DNA from: Colimorpha sp034178965
Lineage (GTDB): Bacteria > Bacteroidota > Bacteroidia > Bacteroidales > P3
Length of the DNA stretch: 11,267 nt
Assembly (NCBI GenBank): GCA_034178965.1
Contig: JAXFQM010000077.1
Coordinates: 1 to 11,267 of the forward strand
Direction: 5' to 3'
Below the pieces are notes generated by a model that worked only from the letters and a program-made list of their open reading frames with translations, was not told the origin of the DNA and searched no databases. A program made the position numbers and the translations under genes. Below are positions 1-6,331 of the stretch, piece by piece; position 1 is the stretch's first letter; the number at the start of each line of letters is the position of its first letter.

Positions 1-345
1 GCCAGTGGCGCCGTTTAGATCGTTGCGGTAGACAAATACTTGGCAGTCCACGCCGAATTTGCGTCTCGCTGCGCGTTCCAGGTGGCGCCATTCCTCCAGG
101 GGTATGGCTCCCTCGCCGCAGGAAATGATGTTCTCTTTATGTTCGAGGGGAAGGAAGTCGAAATATTTGTAGAAACTGTTCGCGCTGCCCGTTGCCAGTT
201 CGTCCAGTATTCTGTAGTTAGCGTTGTCGTAGACCACTTCGGCGTAGTTGCTGCCACATTCGCAGTGTTGGTCTTGTGCAAACCATTGCTTGAAGTCGCC
301 CACGACCGTGCCGCATTTTTTACAAACAAGATGGTATTTTTTCAT
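1..345 (-). CDS. Threonine-synthase-like PLP enzyme, N-terminal part; candidate cysteate synthase (runs off the left edge)
   Basis: Only the first 115 residues are in the window; the frame is open to position 1. The ATG is the complement of 343-345. Residues 8-30 form a small zinc-ribbon pattern: C8xxC11, then C28xC30. After a short linker (FYKYFDFLPL, 58-67) comes CGEGAIPLEEW (76-86), matching the GEGxTPL substrate/PLP-site segment of threonine synthases. The stretch RNDLNGATG (107-115) sits where threonine synthase has the segment just before its PLP lysine; the lysine itself would lie outside the window. Family knowledge: threonine synthase acts on O-phosphohomoserine, and the related cysteate synthase makes cysteate from O-phosphoserine and sulfite. 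The gene lies 76 nt downstream of a putative cysteate acyltransferase on the same strand, which favours cysteate synthase. The nearby aspartokinase would fit threonine synthase equally well. Membership of the fold is confident; the exact substrate is inference. Confidence 0.8.
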   Translation of the reverse strand, partial: MKKYHLVCKKCGTVVGDFKQWFAQDQHCECGSNYAEVVYDNANYRILDELATGSANSFYKYFDFLPLEHKENIISCGEGAIPLEEWRHLERAARRKFGVDCQVFVYRNDLNGATG

Positions 346-371
346 GGCTTGTGGTGTCGTTCTATGTGCAA

Positions 372-406
372 AGCCCACCCTCGCCTGCTTTTGGCGGGGG
401 AGGGCT
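372..406 (-). other. Hairpin in the spacer between the acyltransferase and the threonine-synthase-like gene
   Basis: The 76-nt spacer contains two 14-nt arms (372-385 and 393-406) pairing with two mismatches around a 7-nt loop. In minus-strand sense the arms are AGCCCTCCCCCGCC and GGCGAGGGTGGGCT. Only TTT follows the hairpin on the minus strand, so it is a weak terminator at best. It could trim expression of the downstream gene, stabilise the upstream message, or be a small intergenic repeat. Confidence 0.5.
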
Positions 407-421
407 CTTGGCGTATTCCCC

Positions 422-1690
422 TTACTGGAGGAGCATGTTGGGCATCTCTTTGTTGTAGAAGCCCTTGTCGAGTTTATCCTTCACTTCTTTAAACACCTCC
501 ACGGTGCGTTTTACGTGCTCCATGGTGTGACAGGCGGTGGGGATGATGCGCAACATCACCTGGCCTTTGGGCACCACGGGATAGGTGACGATGGAGCAGA
601 ATATTCCGTAGTTCTCGCGCAGATCCACCACTACGTTGGTGCCTTCGTTCACTCCGGCTTCAAAGTAGACGGGTGTGACGGGGCTTTGGGTATTGCCCAG
701 GTTGAAGCCCTCGCTTTTAAGGCTGCCTTGTATGGCGTTGGCTATCTCCCATAGGCGTTCACGGTATTCGGGGTGCTGCACAATGAGTTGCAGGCGTTTT
801 TTTGCGCCGTATACGATGGGCAGGGGCAGGCTCTTGGCGTAAATTTGGCTGCGCATGTTGAAGCGTAGGTGTTCTATGATTTCGGGGTCACTGCCCACGA
901 AGCCGCCAATAAGGGCCATGCTTTTGGCGAAGGCACAGAAATGCACGTCTATTTCGTCTTCGCAGCCGAAGTGTTCTGGCGTGCCGCTGCCTGTTTGGCC
1001 CATTACGCCCAATCCGTGCGCGTCGTCAATGAGGATGCGGAAACTGAGACCTTTTGCACGATATTCTTTTTTGATGGCCACCATCTCGTCCAGTTTGCCC
1101 AAGTCGCCTGCCATGCCATACACGCCTTCGGTGACCACCAGCACGCCGCCGTGCTGCTTTTCGGCCAGTGCGAAGGCTTTATCCAACATCTTGCGCAGGC
1201 TGTCCATGTCGTTGTGGCCGTATACAAAGCGTTTTGCGGCACTGCAGCGTAGGCCGTCCATGATGCAGGCGTGTGCTTCGGCATCGTATACGATGACGTC
1301 GCGCACCGTGGTCAGCACGTCAATGATGGAAATCATGCCTTGATAGCCAAAGTTAAGCAGATAGCCTGCCGGCTTGTGTATGAAGTCGCCAAGCATCTTC
1401 TCCAGTTCTTCGTGGTACTTCGTATGTCCGCTCATCATGCGCGCTCCCATGGGAGCCGCCAAACCCCACATACGTGCTCCTTCCGTGTCGGCCTCGCGCA
1501 CCTCGGGCAGGTTGGCCAAACCCAAGTAGTTGTTTAGGCTCCAGTTCAGCACTTTCTTGCCGTGGAATGTCATTTCGGGGCCTATCTCGCCTTCCAATTT
1601 GGGGAACATGAAATATCCGTCGGCTTTCTTTCGATATTGTCCCAGCGGACCACCGGCGCTTTCTTTGATTCTATCAAAAATGTCTTTCAT
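422..1690 (-). CDS. Alpha-oxoamine synthase family acyltransferase, probable cysteate fatty-acyltransferase of sulfonolipid synthesis
   Basis: A 422-residue fold-type I PLP enzyme of the family that holds serine palmitoyltransferase, KBL, AONS and the Bacteroidota cysteate acyltransferases (SulA/CapA/CFAT). These condense an amino acid with a fatty-acyl thioester and release CO2. Visible motifs are WSLNNYLGLAN (50-60), the glycine-rich MGARMMSGHT segment (81-90), DAEAHACIMDG (136-146, with PLP-stacking H140), TEGVYGMAGD (187-196), IDDAHGLG (221-228, with D222 for the PLP nitrogen and H225) and FAKSMA (254-259), where K256 is the Schiff-base lysine. The N-terminal start (MKDIFDRIKE, GPLGQY, GYFMFPKLEG) and ENYGIFCSIVTYPVVPKG near the C-terminus resemble, from memory, the flavobacterial type tied to capnine synthesis rather than Bacteroides serine palmitoyltransferase. 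Start is ATG 1690, after an A/T-rich leader with no Shine-Dalgarno. It is first in a two-gene minus-strand run. Alternatives are serine palmitoyltransferase or 2-amino-3-ketobutyrate ligase. Family certain, cysteate specificity moderate. Confidence 0.85.
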   Translation of the reverse strand: MKDIFDRIKESAGGPLGQYRKKADGYFMFPKLEGEIGPEMTFHGKKVLNWSLNNYLGLANLPEVREADTEGARMWGLAAPMGARMMSGHTKYHEELEKMLGDFIHKPAGYLLNFGYQGMISIIDVLTTVRDVIVYDAEAHACIMDGLRCSAAKRFVYGHNDMDSLRKMLDKAFALAEKQHGGVLVVTEGVYGMAGDLGKLDEMVAIKKEYRAKGLSFRILIDDAHGLGVMGQTGSGTPEHFGCEDEIDVHFCAFAKSMALIGGFVGSDPEIIEHLRFNMRSQIYAKSLPLPIVYGAKKRLQLIVQHPEYRERLWEIANAIQGSLKSEGFNLGNTQSPVTPVYFEAGVNEGTNVVVDLRENYGIFCSIVTYPVVPKGQVMLRIIPTACHTMEHVKRTVEVFKEVKDKLDKGFYNKEMPNMLLQ

Positions 1691-1696
1691 TGTATT

Positions 1697-1710
1697 AATA
1701 ATATATTATT
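1697..1710. repeat. 14-bp perfect A/T palindrome next to the acyltransferase start codon
   Basis: AATAATATATTATT is its own reverse complement, and its edge lies 6 bp upstream of the acyltransferase ATG. It would sit in the 5' leader of that transcript, where it may act as a protein-binding site or simply reflect low-complexity A/T sequence. Confidence 0.35.
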
Positions 1711-1753
1711 GATTAACAAAATATTTAACTTGCTCTCGCCGCTCAGAGACGGT

Positions 1754-1788
1754 GAAATATTATTTTGCAAATATACGCAAAATATTTC
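1754..1788 (-). promoter_or_regulatory. Acyltransferase promoter -7 box (1775-1768) inside an interrupted inverted repeat, operator candidate
   Basis: On the minus strand TATATTTG at 1775-1768 matches the Bacteroidota -7 consensus TAnnTTTG, 78 bp upstream of the start codon. No well-spaced -33 box was seen. The box lies within an inverted repeat: TTTTGC (1763-1768) with GCAAAA (1777-1782) around an 8-bp centre, extended outward after a 3-base asymmetry by GAAATA (1754-1759) with TATTTC (1783-1788). A dimeric regulator bound there would cover the core promoter. The promoter is well supported; the operator role is inference. Confidence 0.5.
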
Positions 1789-1801
1789 AAATGCGGATAA
1801 G

Positions 1802-1838
1802 TTTAACATCTTGGCCTCAAGGCCTTTTTTTTGTTAAA
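1802..1838 (+). terminator. Hairpin with T8 tract upstream of smpB (terminator or attenuator-like)
   Basis: GGCC (1813-1816) pairs with GGCC (1821-1824) around TCAA, followed directly by eight T residues (1825-1832). An outer perfect inverted repeat, TTTAACA (1802-1808) with TGTTAAA (1832-1838), encloses it. The core stem is only 4-5 bp, so termination would be weak. On the plus strand the only gene it could affect is smpB, 51 bp downstream, so it would act as a leader attenuator or as a block to stray transcription from the divergent side. Confidence 0.35.
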
Positions 1839-1889
1839 AAACAAGGCGGCGCAATAATAGGTCCGATTTCGCGTTATTATTAGTAATTT

Positions 1890-2342
1890 ATGGAAGCCAA
1901 GAACATCATTGAGATAAAGAACAAAAAAGCAGACTATCTGTACTACCTAATGGACGGTTATGTGGCGGGTCTGGTGCTCACTGGAACGGAGATAAAGTCC
2001 ATCCGGGATGGCAAGGCCAACCTCACCGATGCCTATTGTGCATTCATTGGTAATGAACTGTTCGTTAAGCAGATGCATATATCTGAGTACCGTTTTGGCA
2101 GTTACCTAAACCACGCCGCCAAGCGCGACCGCAAGCTTTTGCTCAACCGCCGTGAGTTGCGCAAACTGCAAGTCCGCATCAAGGAAAGAGGTTATACCAT
2201 TGTGCCCACGATGCTCTTCATCAATCCCGAGGGGCGTGCCAAATTGGCCATCTCGCTAGCGCGAGGCAAGAAGTTTTACGATAAGCGGGAAACCATCAAG
2301 GCCAAGGACAGCAGGCGCGACATGGAAAGGGAACTGGCATGA
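1890..2342 (+). CDS. smpB: SsrA-binding protein SmpB
   Basis: A 150-residue protein of normal SmpB length. SmpB binds the tRNA-like domain of tmRNA and brings it to stalled ribosomes, where trans-translation tags the unfinished peptide and frees the ribosome. The beta-barrel segments read as in the family: NKKADYLYYL, LTGTEIKSIRDGKANLTDAY (31-50, the central signature), QMHISEYRFGSY and DRKLLLNRRE. The C-terminal tail that enters the empty mRNA channel is GKKFYDKRETIKAKDSRRDM; it has Tyr in place of the His common in other phyla in the xDKR motif. The ATG at 1890 has an A/T-rich leader without Shine-Dalgarno. The stop overlaps the next start as ATGA (2339-2342), so smpB and the aspartokinase gene are probably co-transcribed and translationally coupled. 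No -7 box is clear; TAAGTTTA at 1798-1805 is a 7/8 match. tmRNA itself is not in the window. Confidence 0.97.
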   Translation: MEAKNIIEIKNKKADYLYYLMDGYVAGLVLTGTEIKSIRDGKANLTDAYCAFIGNELFVKQMHISEYRFGSYLNHAAKRDRKLLLNRRELRKLQVRIKERGYTIVPTMLFINPEGRAKLAISLARGKKFYDKRETIKAKDSRRDMERELA

Positions 2343-3595
2343 ACGTGTATAAATTCGGTGGCGCGTCCGTGAACAGCGCCCAGGCAGTGAGGAACGTGGC
2401 CTCCATCGTGCGCCGCTTCGGCCAGGGTCCCTTGGTGGTGGTGGTTTCCGCCATGGGCAAAACCACCAACCAGTTGGAACTATTGGTGCCGGGCATTCCC
2501 AACGGCGAGGAACAGCGCAAGGAACGTCTCGAAAAGTTGCGCCAATACCACGAGAAGATAGCGGAAGAGTTGTTTCCCGTCTCGTCCGCAGGCCTGCGCC
2601 ACCCCGTCTTCAAACAGTTGGACGACTTATTCAGCCTCCTTGACATCGCCACGAGAAAGAGCCCCACGGGATACAACTTCGACTACGACCAGACAGTGTG
2701 CTTTGGCGAGTTGATTTCCACTGTCATCGTGGCTGCCTTCCTAAAGGCGCAGTGGGTGGATGTGCGCGGCATCATTCGCACCGATGCCAACTACCGTGAA
2801 GGACATGTGGATTGGGAATTCACCCATCTGAATGTGGAAAAAAGTCTCAAGCCTCTCCTCAAAGATCGTCTCGTGGTTACACAGGGCTTCATCGCAGGCG
2901 CACCAGGCGATACCACAAGCACTCTCGGGCGTGAAGGCAGCGACTATACTGCGGCCATTCTCTCGCATTGCCTCGATGCCAAGGACATGACCATTTGGAA
3001 AGACGTGCCCGGCTTTCTCAACGCCGACCCCAAGTTTTTCCGCGACACGGTGAAGATGAATCGCATCCCCTACAGCGAAGCCATAGAGTTGGCCTACTAT
3101 GGAGCAAGCGTCATTCATCCCAAAACCGTGCAGCCCATACAAAACAAAAACATTGCCCTTCACATCCGCTCCTTTGTTACCCCCGATGCCGAGGGTTCCA
3201 TCGTGGGTCCCTACGACGGAATCGACCCGCAAACACCGCTCTACATCTTCCGCAACGACCAAGTTCTCCTATCCATACTCCCGCGTGATTTCAGTTTCGT
3301 CGCCGAGGATAATCTTCAGGTTATCTTCGCCGCCTTTGCACGCTTGGGCGTGCGCATCAACCTGATGCAGAATTCTGCCCTCAGTTTTTCCGTCTGCGTG
3401 GACCACAACGAAGTGTTGTTGGCACAATTGCGCGAACTGCTGGGCAAGGATTTTCGTTTGCGCCACAACGCAGGGCTGCAACTCGTCACCATACGCTACT
3501 ACACGCAAGACATCATAGACCGTATCGTTGCTGGCAGGCCCGTGCTGCTTGAGCAGCGCAGCCGCGCTACCATTCAGTTGGTAGTGGGGTGGTAA
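2339..3595 (+). CDS. lysC: Aspartate kinase (monofunctional aspartokinase)
   Basis: A 418-residue enzyme that phosphorylates L-aspartate with ATP to aspartyl-4-phosphate, the first step toward lysine/diaminopimelate, threonine, methionine and isoleucine. Key motifs are YKFGGASV (4-11, nucleotide and aspartate binding), VVVVSAMGKTTNQL (33-46), FDYDQTVCFGE (114-124), TLGREGSDYTAA (195-206) and WKDVPGFLNADPK (220-232). LAYYGASVIHPKT (251-263) closes the kinase domain. Residues about 304-415 form the C-terminal ACT-type regulatory region, so feedback control by a pathway amino acid is likely but the effector cannot be read. There is no homoserine dehydrogenase domain, so this is not a ThrA fusion. 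The ATG at 2339 shares 4 nt with the smpB stop and needs no separate ribosome-binding site. Being monofunctional with one visible ACT-like region, it resembles lysC-type enzymes; the symbol is by family, not by proven regulation. Confidence 0.93.
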   Translation: MNVYKFGGASVNSAQAVRNVASIVRRFGQGPLVVVVSAMGKTTNQLELLVPGIPNGEEQRKERLEKLRQYHEKIAEELFPVSSAGLRHPVFKQLDDLFSLLDIATRKSPTGYNFDYDQTVCFGELISTVIVAAFLKAQWVDVRGIIRTDANYREGHVDWEFTHLNVEKSLKPLLKDRLVVTQGFIAGAPGDTTSTLGREGSDYTAAILSHCLDAKDMTIWKDVPGFLNADPKFFRDTVKMNRIPYSEAIELAYYGASVIHPKTVQPIQNKNIALHIRSFVTPDAEGSIVGPYDGIDPQTPLYIFRNDQVLLSILPRDFSFVAEDNLQVIFAAFARLGVRINLMQNSALSFSVCVDHNEVLLAQLRELLGKDFRLRHNAGLQLVTIRYYTQDIIDRIVAGRPVLLEQRSRATIQLVVGW

Positions 3596-3616
3596 GCGAT
3601 TGGGTGCGTGGCTCAA

Positions 3617-3692
3617 TGTACGCCATTGGTTTCTTAAATCCCTTTTCGCCCACCCAAGCGGGCGGAAAGGAGATGCATAGGTGGCACGTACA
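3617..3692 (+). terminator. Nested hairpin downstream of the aspartokinase gene, possible transcript end
   Basis: The inner 11-bp stem pairs CCTTTTCGCCC (3641-3651) with GGGCGGAAAGG (3660-3670), including one G-U pair, around an 8-nt loop, and starts 46 nt after the stop codon. An outer stem pairs TGTACG then CCA (3617-3625) with TGG then CGTACA (3682-3692), with a 2-nt bulge. No T-tract follows on either strand, so it may protect the 3' end or need Rho rather than act as an intrinsic terminator. Confidence 0.4.
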
Positions 3693-3851
3693 ATGGGTCA
3701 AAACACAGTTTACAGGTACGTTCCATGGTCATAGACTTTTTTAGGGACATTCGCGACAAATAGGAGTCGCTCTTTCCCCGAGAAAGACCTCTTTTCCCAC
3801 AGATCTCTTGATGCAGGAGACCGTGTAAGGCCCGTTAGCACCTCGGAGTAT

Positions 3852-3908
3852 CCATGCCAGTGGCATGGCGGCACTTTGGCAGCATGCGCGAGCTGGCTCG
3901 GTGCTGCC
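3852..3908. repeat. Two adjacent strong hairpins in the convergent spacer
   Basis: CCATGCCA (3852-3859) and TGGCATGG (3861-3868) are a perfect 8-bp inverted repeat around one base. Ten bases further, GGCAGCA (3878-3884) pairs with TGCTGCC (3902-3908), enclosing CGAG (3889-3892) and CTCG (3897-3900). Both strands could fold. The second hairpin runs into the 11-bp tandem repeat. Confidence 0.45.
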
Positions 3909-3943
3909 GTGGTGCTGCCGTGGTGCTGGCATAGTGCTGGCAT
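3900..3943. repeat. Four-copy 11-bp tandem repeat
   Basis: Four consecutive 11-mers: GGTGCTGCCGT, GGTGCTGCCGT, GGTGCTGGCAT and AGTGCTGGCAT. The first pair is identical and the second pair differs at one base. The period is not a multiple of three, which argues against coding. It lies in the convergent spacer with no gene across it. Confidence 0.85.
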
Positions 3944-3998
3944 TCCCCTGTTCAGGCACCTCTCGTCCGCTTGCCAATGTGCCTTTGGGTTAAGTTGT

Positions 3999-4047
3999 AA
4001 AAAAAAAGTGAAAAGAGCCATGCGGGCCGTTGCTCGCAGGGCTCTTT
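3999..4047 (-). terminator. Intrinsic terminator of metG
   Basis: AAAGAGCC (4012-4019) pairs with GGCTCTTT (4040-4047). Inside, after a 2x2 mismatch, GCGGGC (4022-4027) pairs with GCTCGC (4032-4037) with one G-U pair, around a CGTT loop. Read on the minus strand the stem is followed by TTTTCAC and then nine T (A-run at 3999-4007). It lies 48 nt past the metG stop, as expected for metG transcript termination. There is little T-tract on the plus side. Confidence 0.8.
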
Positions 4048-4095
4048 GGGGATGCCTGACTGTGGCGGTAGCCTTAACAAAGGCCTCGGCTTGTC

Positions 4096-6153
4096 TTAAC
4101 CTACGTTGGCGCCGGCGGCGACGAGTTGGCTGGGGGTTACCAGCACCAGGCGGCCGTCCTTGTCCTCAGCGGAGAGTATCATGCCCTCGCTCAGCACTCC
4201 GCGCAGTTTGCGGGGCTCAAAGTTGGCTATGAAGCATACTTGCGTGCCGATGAGTTTCTCCGGTTCAGGGTAAGATTGCGCAATGCCACTCACAATAGTG
4301 CGACCGCCCATGCCGTCGTCCAGTTTGAACTGGAGCAGTTTGTCGGCCTTGGGCACCTTGGTGCATTCCAGCACGGTGGCCACGCGGATATCTATCTTAC
4401 CAAAATCATCGAAAGGCACGGGGTCTTTCGTCTCGGCAGGTTTCCACGTTTCTGTGGCGTTTTGTTTCTTGGTGTCGAGTAGTTTTTTTTGCTGCGCCTC
4501 TATGGCGCTGTTCTCTATTTTTTCGAACAGCAGTTCGGGCTGTTGTAGCAGGGTTCCGTCTTTCAGCAAGTCCGCGTTGCCAGCTTGCCGCCAGCCGAGG
4601 AGGTCGAGGTTCATCATGCGGCGCATCTTCTCGGCCGTGAAAGGCAGGAATGGTTCGCAGAGCACGGTGAGGTTGGCGCAGATTTGCAGGCTAATGTTGA
4701 GGACTGTGGCGGTGCGCCCAGCGTCTTGCTTGAAGAGTTTCCACGGCTCGGTCTCGGTGAGGTATTTGTTACCCAAACGGGCAAGGTCCATCATGTTGGC
4801 CAAGGCTTCGCGGAAACGGTAGGCCTCAATGCTGCGGCCCACTTTCTCGGGATATGTTGCCATCTCGGCAATGGCTTGCGCGTCCGTCTCGGATAGCCCG
4901 CCTCGGGGTGGCACCTTTCCGTCAAAAAACTTGTGTGTTAGCACGAGGGTGCGGTTTACGAAGTTGCCCAGGATGGCCACCAACTCGCTGTTGTTCTTGT
5001 TTTGGAAGTCGTTCCACGTGAAGTTGTTGTCCTTGGTCTCCGGCGCGTTGGCGCATAGCGTGTAGCGCAGTACATCGGCTTTGCCAGGAAAGTCCTTAGC
5101 ATATTCATGTGCCCACACGGCCCAGTTGCGCGAAGTGCTAATCTTATCGTCCTCCAAATTGAGAAATTCGTTTGCGGGCACGTTTGCGGGTAGGATGTAA
5201 CTGCCTTCGGCTTTCAGCATGGCGGGGAAGATGATGCAGTGGAACACGATGTTGTCTTTGCCGATGAAGTGGACCAACTTGGTGTCCTTATCTTTCCACC
5301 ATTTCTCCCAGTCGGGCGTAAGTTGCTTGGTGAACGAGATGTATCCAATAGGCGCATCGAACCACACATACAGCACTTTGCCTACCGCCTCAGGCAGCGG
5401 CACGGGCACGCCCCAGTCGAGGTCGCGCGTGACGGCGCGGGGTTGCAGACCGGCATCTATCCAACTTTTGCATTGGCCGTATACGTTGGTTTTCCAGTCA
5501 TCTTTGTGGCCTTCCAAAATCCATTGGTGCATGAAGTCTTCGTATTGGTCAAGGGGGAGGTACCAGTGTGTGGTGTCCTTCATGACGGGCTTGTTTCCGC
5601 TGAGGGTGCTGCGTGGGTTGATGAGGTCGGTGGCCGCCAGGCTGGTGCCACAGGCTTCGCATTGGTCGCCGTATGCGTGCTCGTTGCCGCAGTGCGGGCA
5701 GGTGCCAGTAATGTAGCGGTCGGCAAGGAACTGGCGGGCCTCCTCGTCGTAATATTGCTTCGTGGTTTTCTTGACGAATTTGTCTTCGTTGTACAGCTTG
5801 GTGAAGAAATCGCGTGAGGTTTTGCGGTGCTCCTCACTACTAGTGCGTGAATAGATGTCGAAAGAGATGCCCAGACTTTTGAAACTGTCGCGTATGACGG
5901 CGTGGTAACGGTCCACGATGTCCTGCGGAGTGCAGCCTTCCTTGCGGGCACGCAGGGTGATGGGCACTCCGTGTTCGTCGCTGCCGCCAATAAAGATGAC
6001 ATCCTCTCCGGCGCTGCGCAGGTAGCGTGCGTAGATGTCGGCAGGCACATACACGCCTGCCAGGTGCCCTATGTGCACAGGGCCGTTGGCGTAGGGGAGG
6101 GCAGAGGTTATGGTGTAGCGTTTGTACTTCTGGTCTGTTTCGGTATAGGTCAT
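4096..6153 (-). CDS. metG: Methionine--tRNA ligase with C-terminal tRNA-binding domain
   Basis: A 685-residue class I synthetase that charges tRNA-Met for initiation and elongation. The HIGH motif HIGH is at 27-30 within YANGPVHIGHLAG. The zinc knuckle has four cysteines (C152, C155, C165, C168), which places it with the E. coli-type zinc MetRS. The methionine-pocket and core segments FIGGSDEHGVP (54-64), YVWFDAPIGY (262-271) and FIGKDNIVFH (296-305) are intact, and the KMSKS loop reads KISTS (337-341). About 580 to the end is the EMAP/Trbp111-like tRNA-binding domain (KIDIRVATVLE, VPKADKLLQF, IVSGIA, SEGMILSA), which dimerises and holds tRNA. I chose ATG at 6153 (MTYTETDQKYKRYT): a longer reading from TTG at 6201 would begin just after the promoter, and family members start shortly before the RxTxTSALPYANG segment. 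The gene is alone on its strand, with its own promoter and terminator. Confidence 0.97.
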   Translation of the reverse strand: MTYTETDQKYKRYTITSALPYANGPVHIGHLAGVYVPADIYARYLRSAGEDVIFIGGSDEHGVPITLRARKEGCTPQDIVDRYHAVIRDSFKSLGISFDIYSRTSSEEHRKTSRDFFTKLYNEDKFVKKTTKQYYDEEARQFLADRYITGTCPHCGNEHAYGDQCEACGTSLAATDLINPRSTLSGNKPVMKDTTHWYLPLDQYEDFMHQWILEGHKDDWKTNVYGQCKSWIDAGLQPRAVTRDLDWGVPVPLPEAVGKVLYVWFDAPIGYISFTKQLTPDWEKWWKDKDTKLVHFIGKDNIVFHCIIFPAMLKAEGSYILPANVPANEFLNLEDDKISTSRNWAVWAHEYAKDFPGKADVLRYTLCANAPETKDNNFTWNDFQNKNNSELVAILGNFVNRTLVLTHKFFDGKVPPRGGLSETDAQAIAEMATYPEKVGRSIEAYRFREALANMMDLARLGNKYLTETEPWKLFKQDAGRTATVLNISLQICANLTVLCEPFLPFTAEKMRRMMNLDLLGWRQAGNADLLKDGTLLQQPELLFEKIENSAIEAQQKKLLDTKKQNATETWKPAETKDPVPFDDFGKIDIRVATVLECTKVPKADKLLQFKLDDGMGGRTIVSGIAQSYPEPEKLIGTQVCFIANFEPRKLRGVLSEGMILSAEDKDGRLVLVTPSQLVAAGANVG

Positions 6154-6220
6154 GATGAATTTAGGGTATATAATTATTACGAAGTGAATTGCGCTTTTCA
6201 ACCAAAGTTTTTCTAAAATG

Positions 6221-6228
6221 CAAAAGTA
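6221..6228 (-). promoter_or_regulatory. metG promoter -7 box
   Basis: On the minus strand TACTTTTG followed by CA matches the Bacteroidota consensus TAnnTTTG. It is 68 bp upstream of the metG ATG, giving a leader of about 60 nt. No convincing -33 element is visible at the usual distance. Confidence 0.65.
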
Positions 6229-6331
6229 CGATTTTTTTCGCTATTGCGTGTTTTTTTATTTTTCTCATCCATGGACGTTATGTCAGAATGCAGCAAAATC
6301 TTGTGGAAAAGGTGGGGAAGCGTTTTTTTAT

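Larger units (their letters stand above)
3596..4095. other. 500-nt convergent spacer without a credible gene, rich in inverted repeats
   Basis: This lies between the ends of the aspartokinase gene and metG. I see no protein family, tRNA or known RNA in it. It holds inverted repeats at 3617-3692 (nested), 3771-3787 (TCTTTC/GAAAGA), 3852-3868 (CCATGCCA/TGGCATGG), 3878-3908 (GGCAGCA/TGCTGCC enclosing CGAG/CTCG) and 3954-3984 (AGGCAC/GTGCCT). It also holds an 11-bp tandem repeat (3900-3943) and the metG terminator (4012-4047). Open frames of 78-118 codons exist but look spurious. It may be a structured RNA, a dispersed intergenic repeat or decayed sequence. Confidence 0.55.

Noticed and set aside
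3900..3943. CRISPR-like array
   Set aside because: The repeats are only 11 bp, directly abutting with no spacers, and there are no cas genes.
3710..4021. 103-codon minus-strand open frame in the convergent spacer (and a 78-codon frame at 3741-3977)
   Set aside because: It crosses the metG terminator and the 11-bp tandem repeat, whose period does not keep the reading frame. No domain or signal is recognised and the composition looks random.
3596..4095. tRNA or other classic RNA gene in the convergent spacer
   Set aside because: No T-loop GGTTCGAATCC-like sequence, no cloverleaf, and no SRP, RNase P or tmRNA signature was seen.
5239..5817. 192-codon frame antisense to metG
   Set aside because: Shadow frame. 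The metG frame here holds the zinc knuckle and core motifs, so the opposite frame has no independent support.
6154..6201. TTG start at 6201 that would lengthen MetG by 16 residues
   Set aside because: It would start about 13 nt after the likely transcription start, and the extra residues are not like the family. ATG 6153 fits better.
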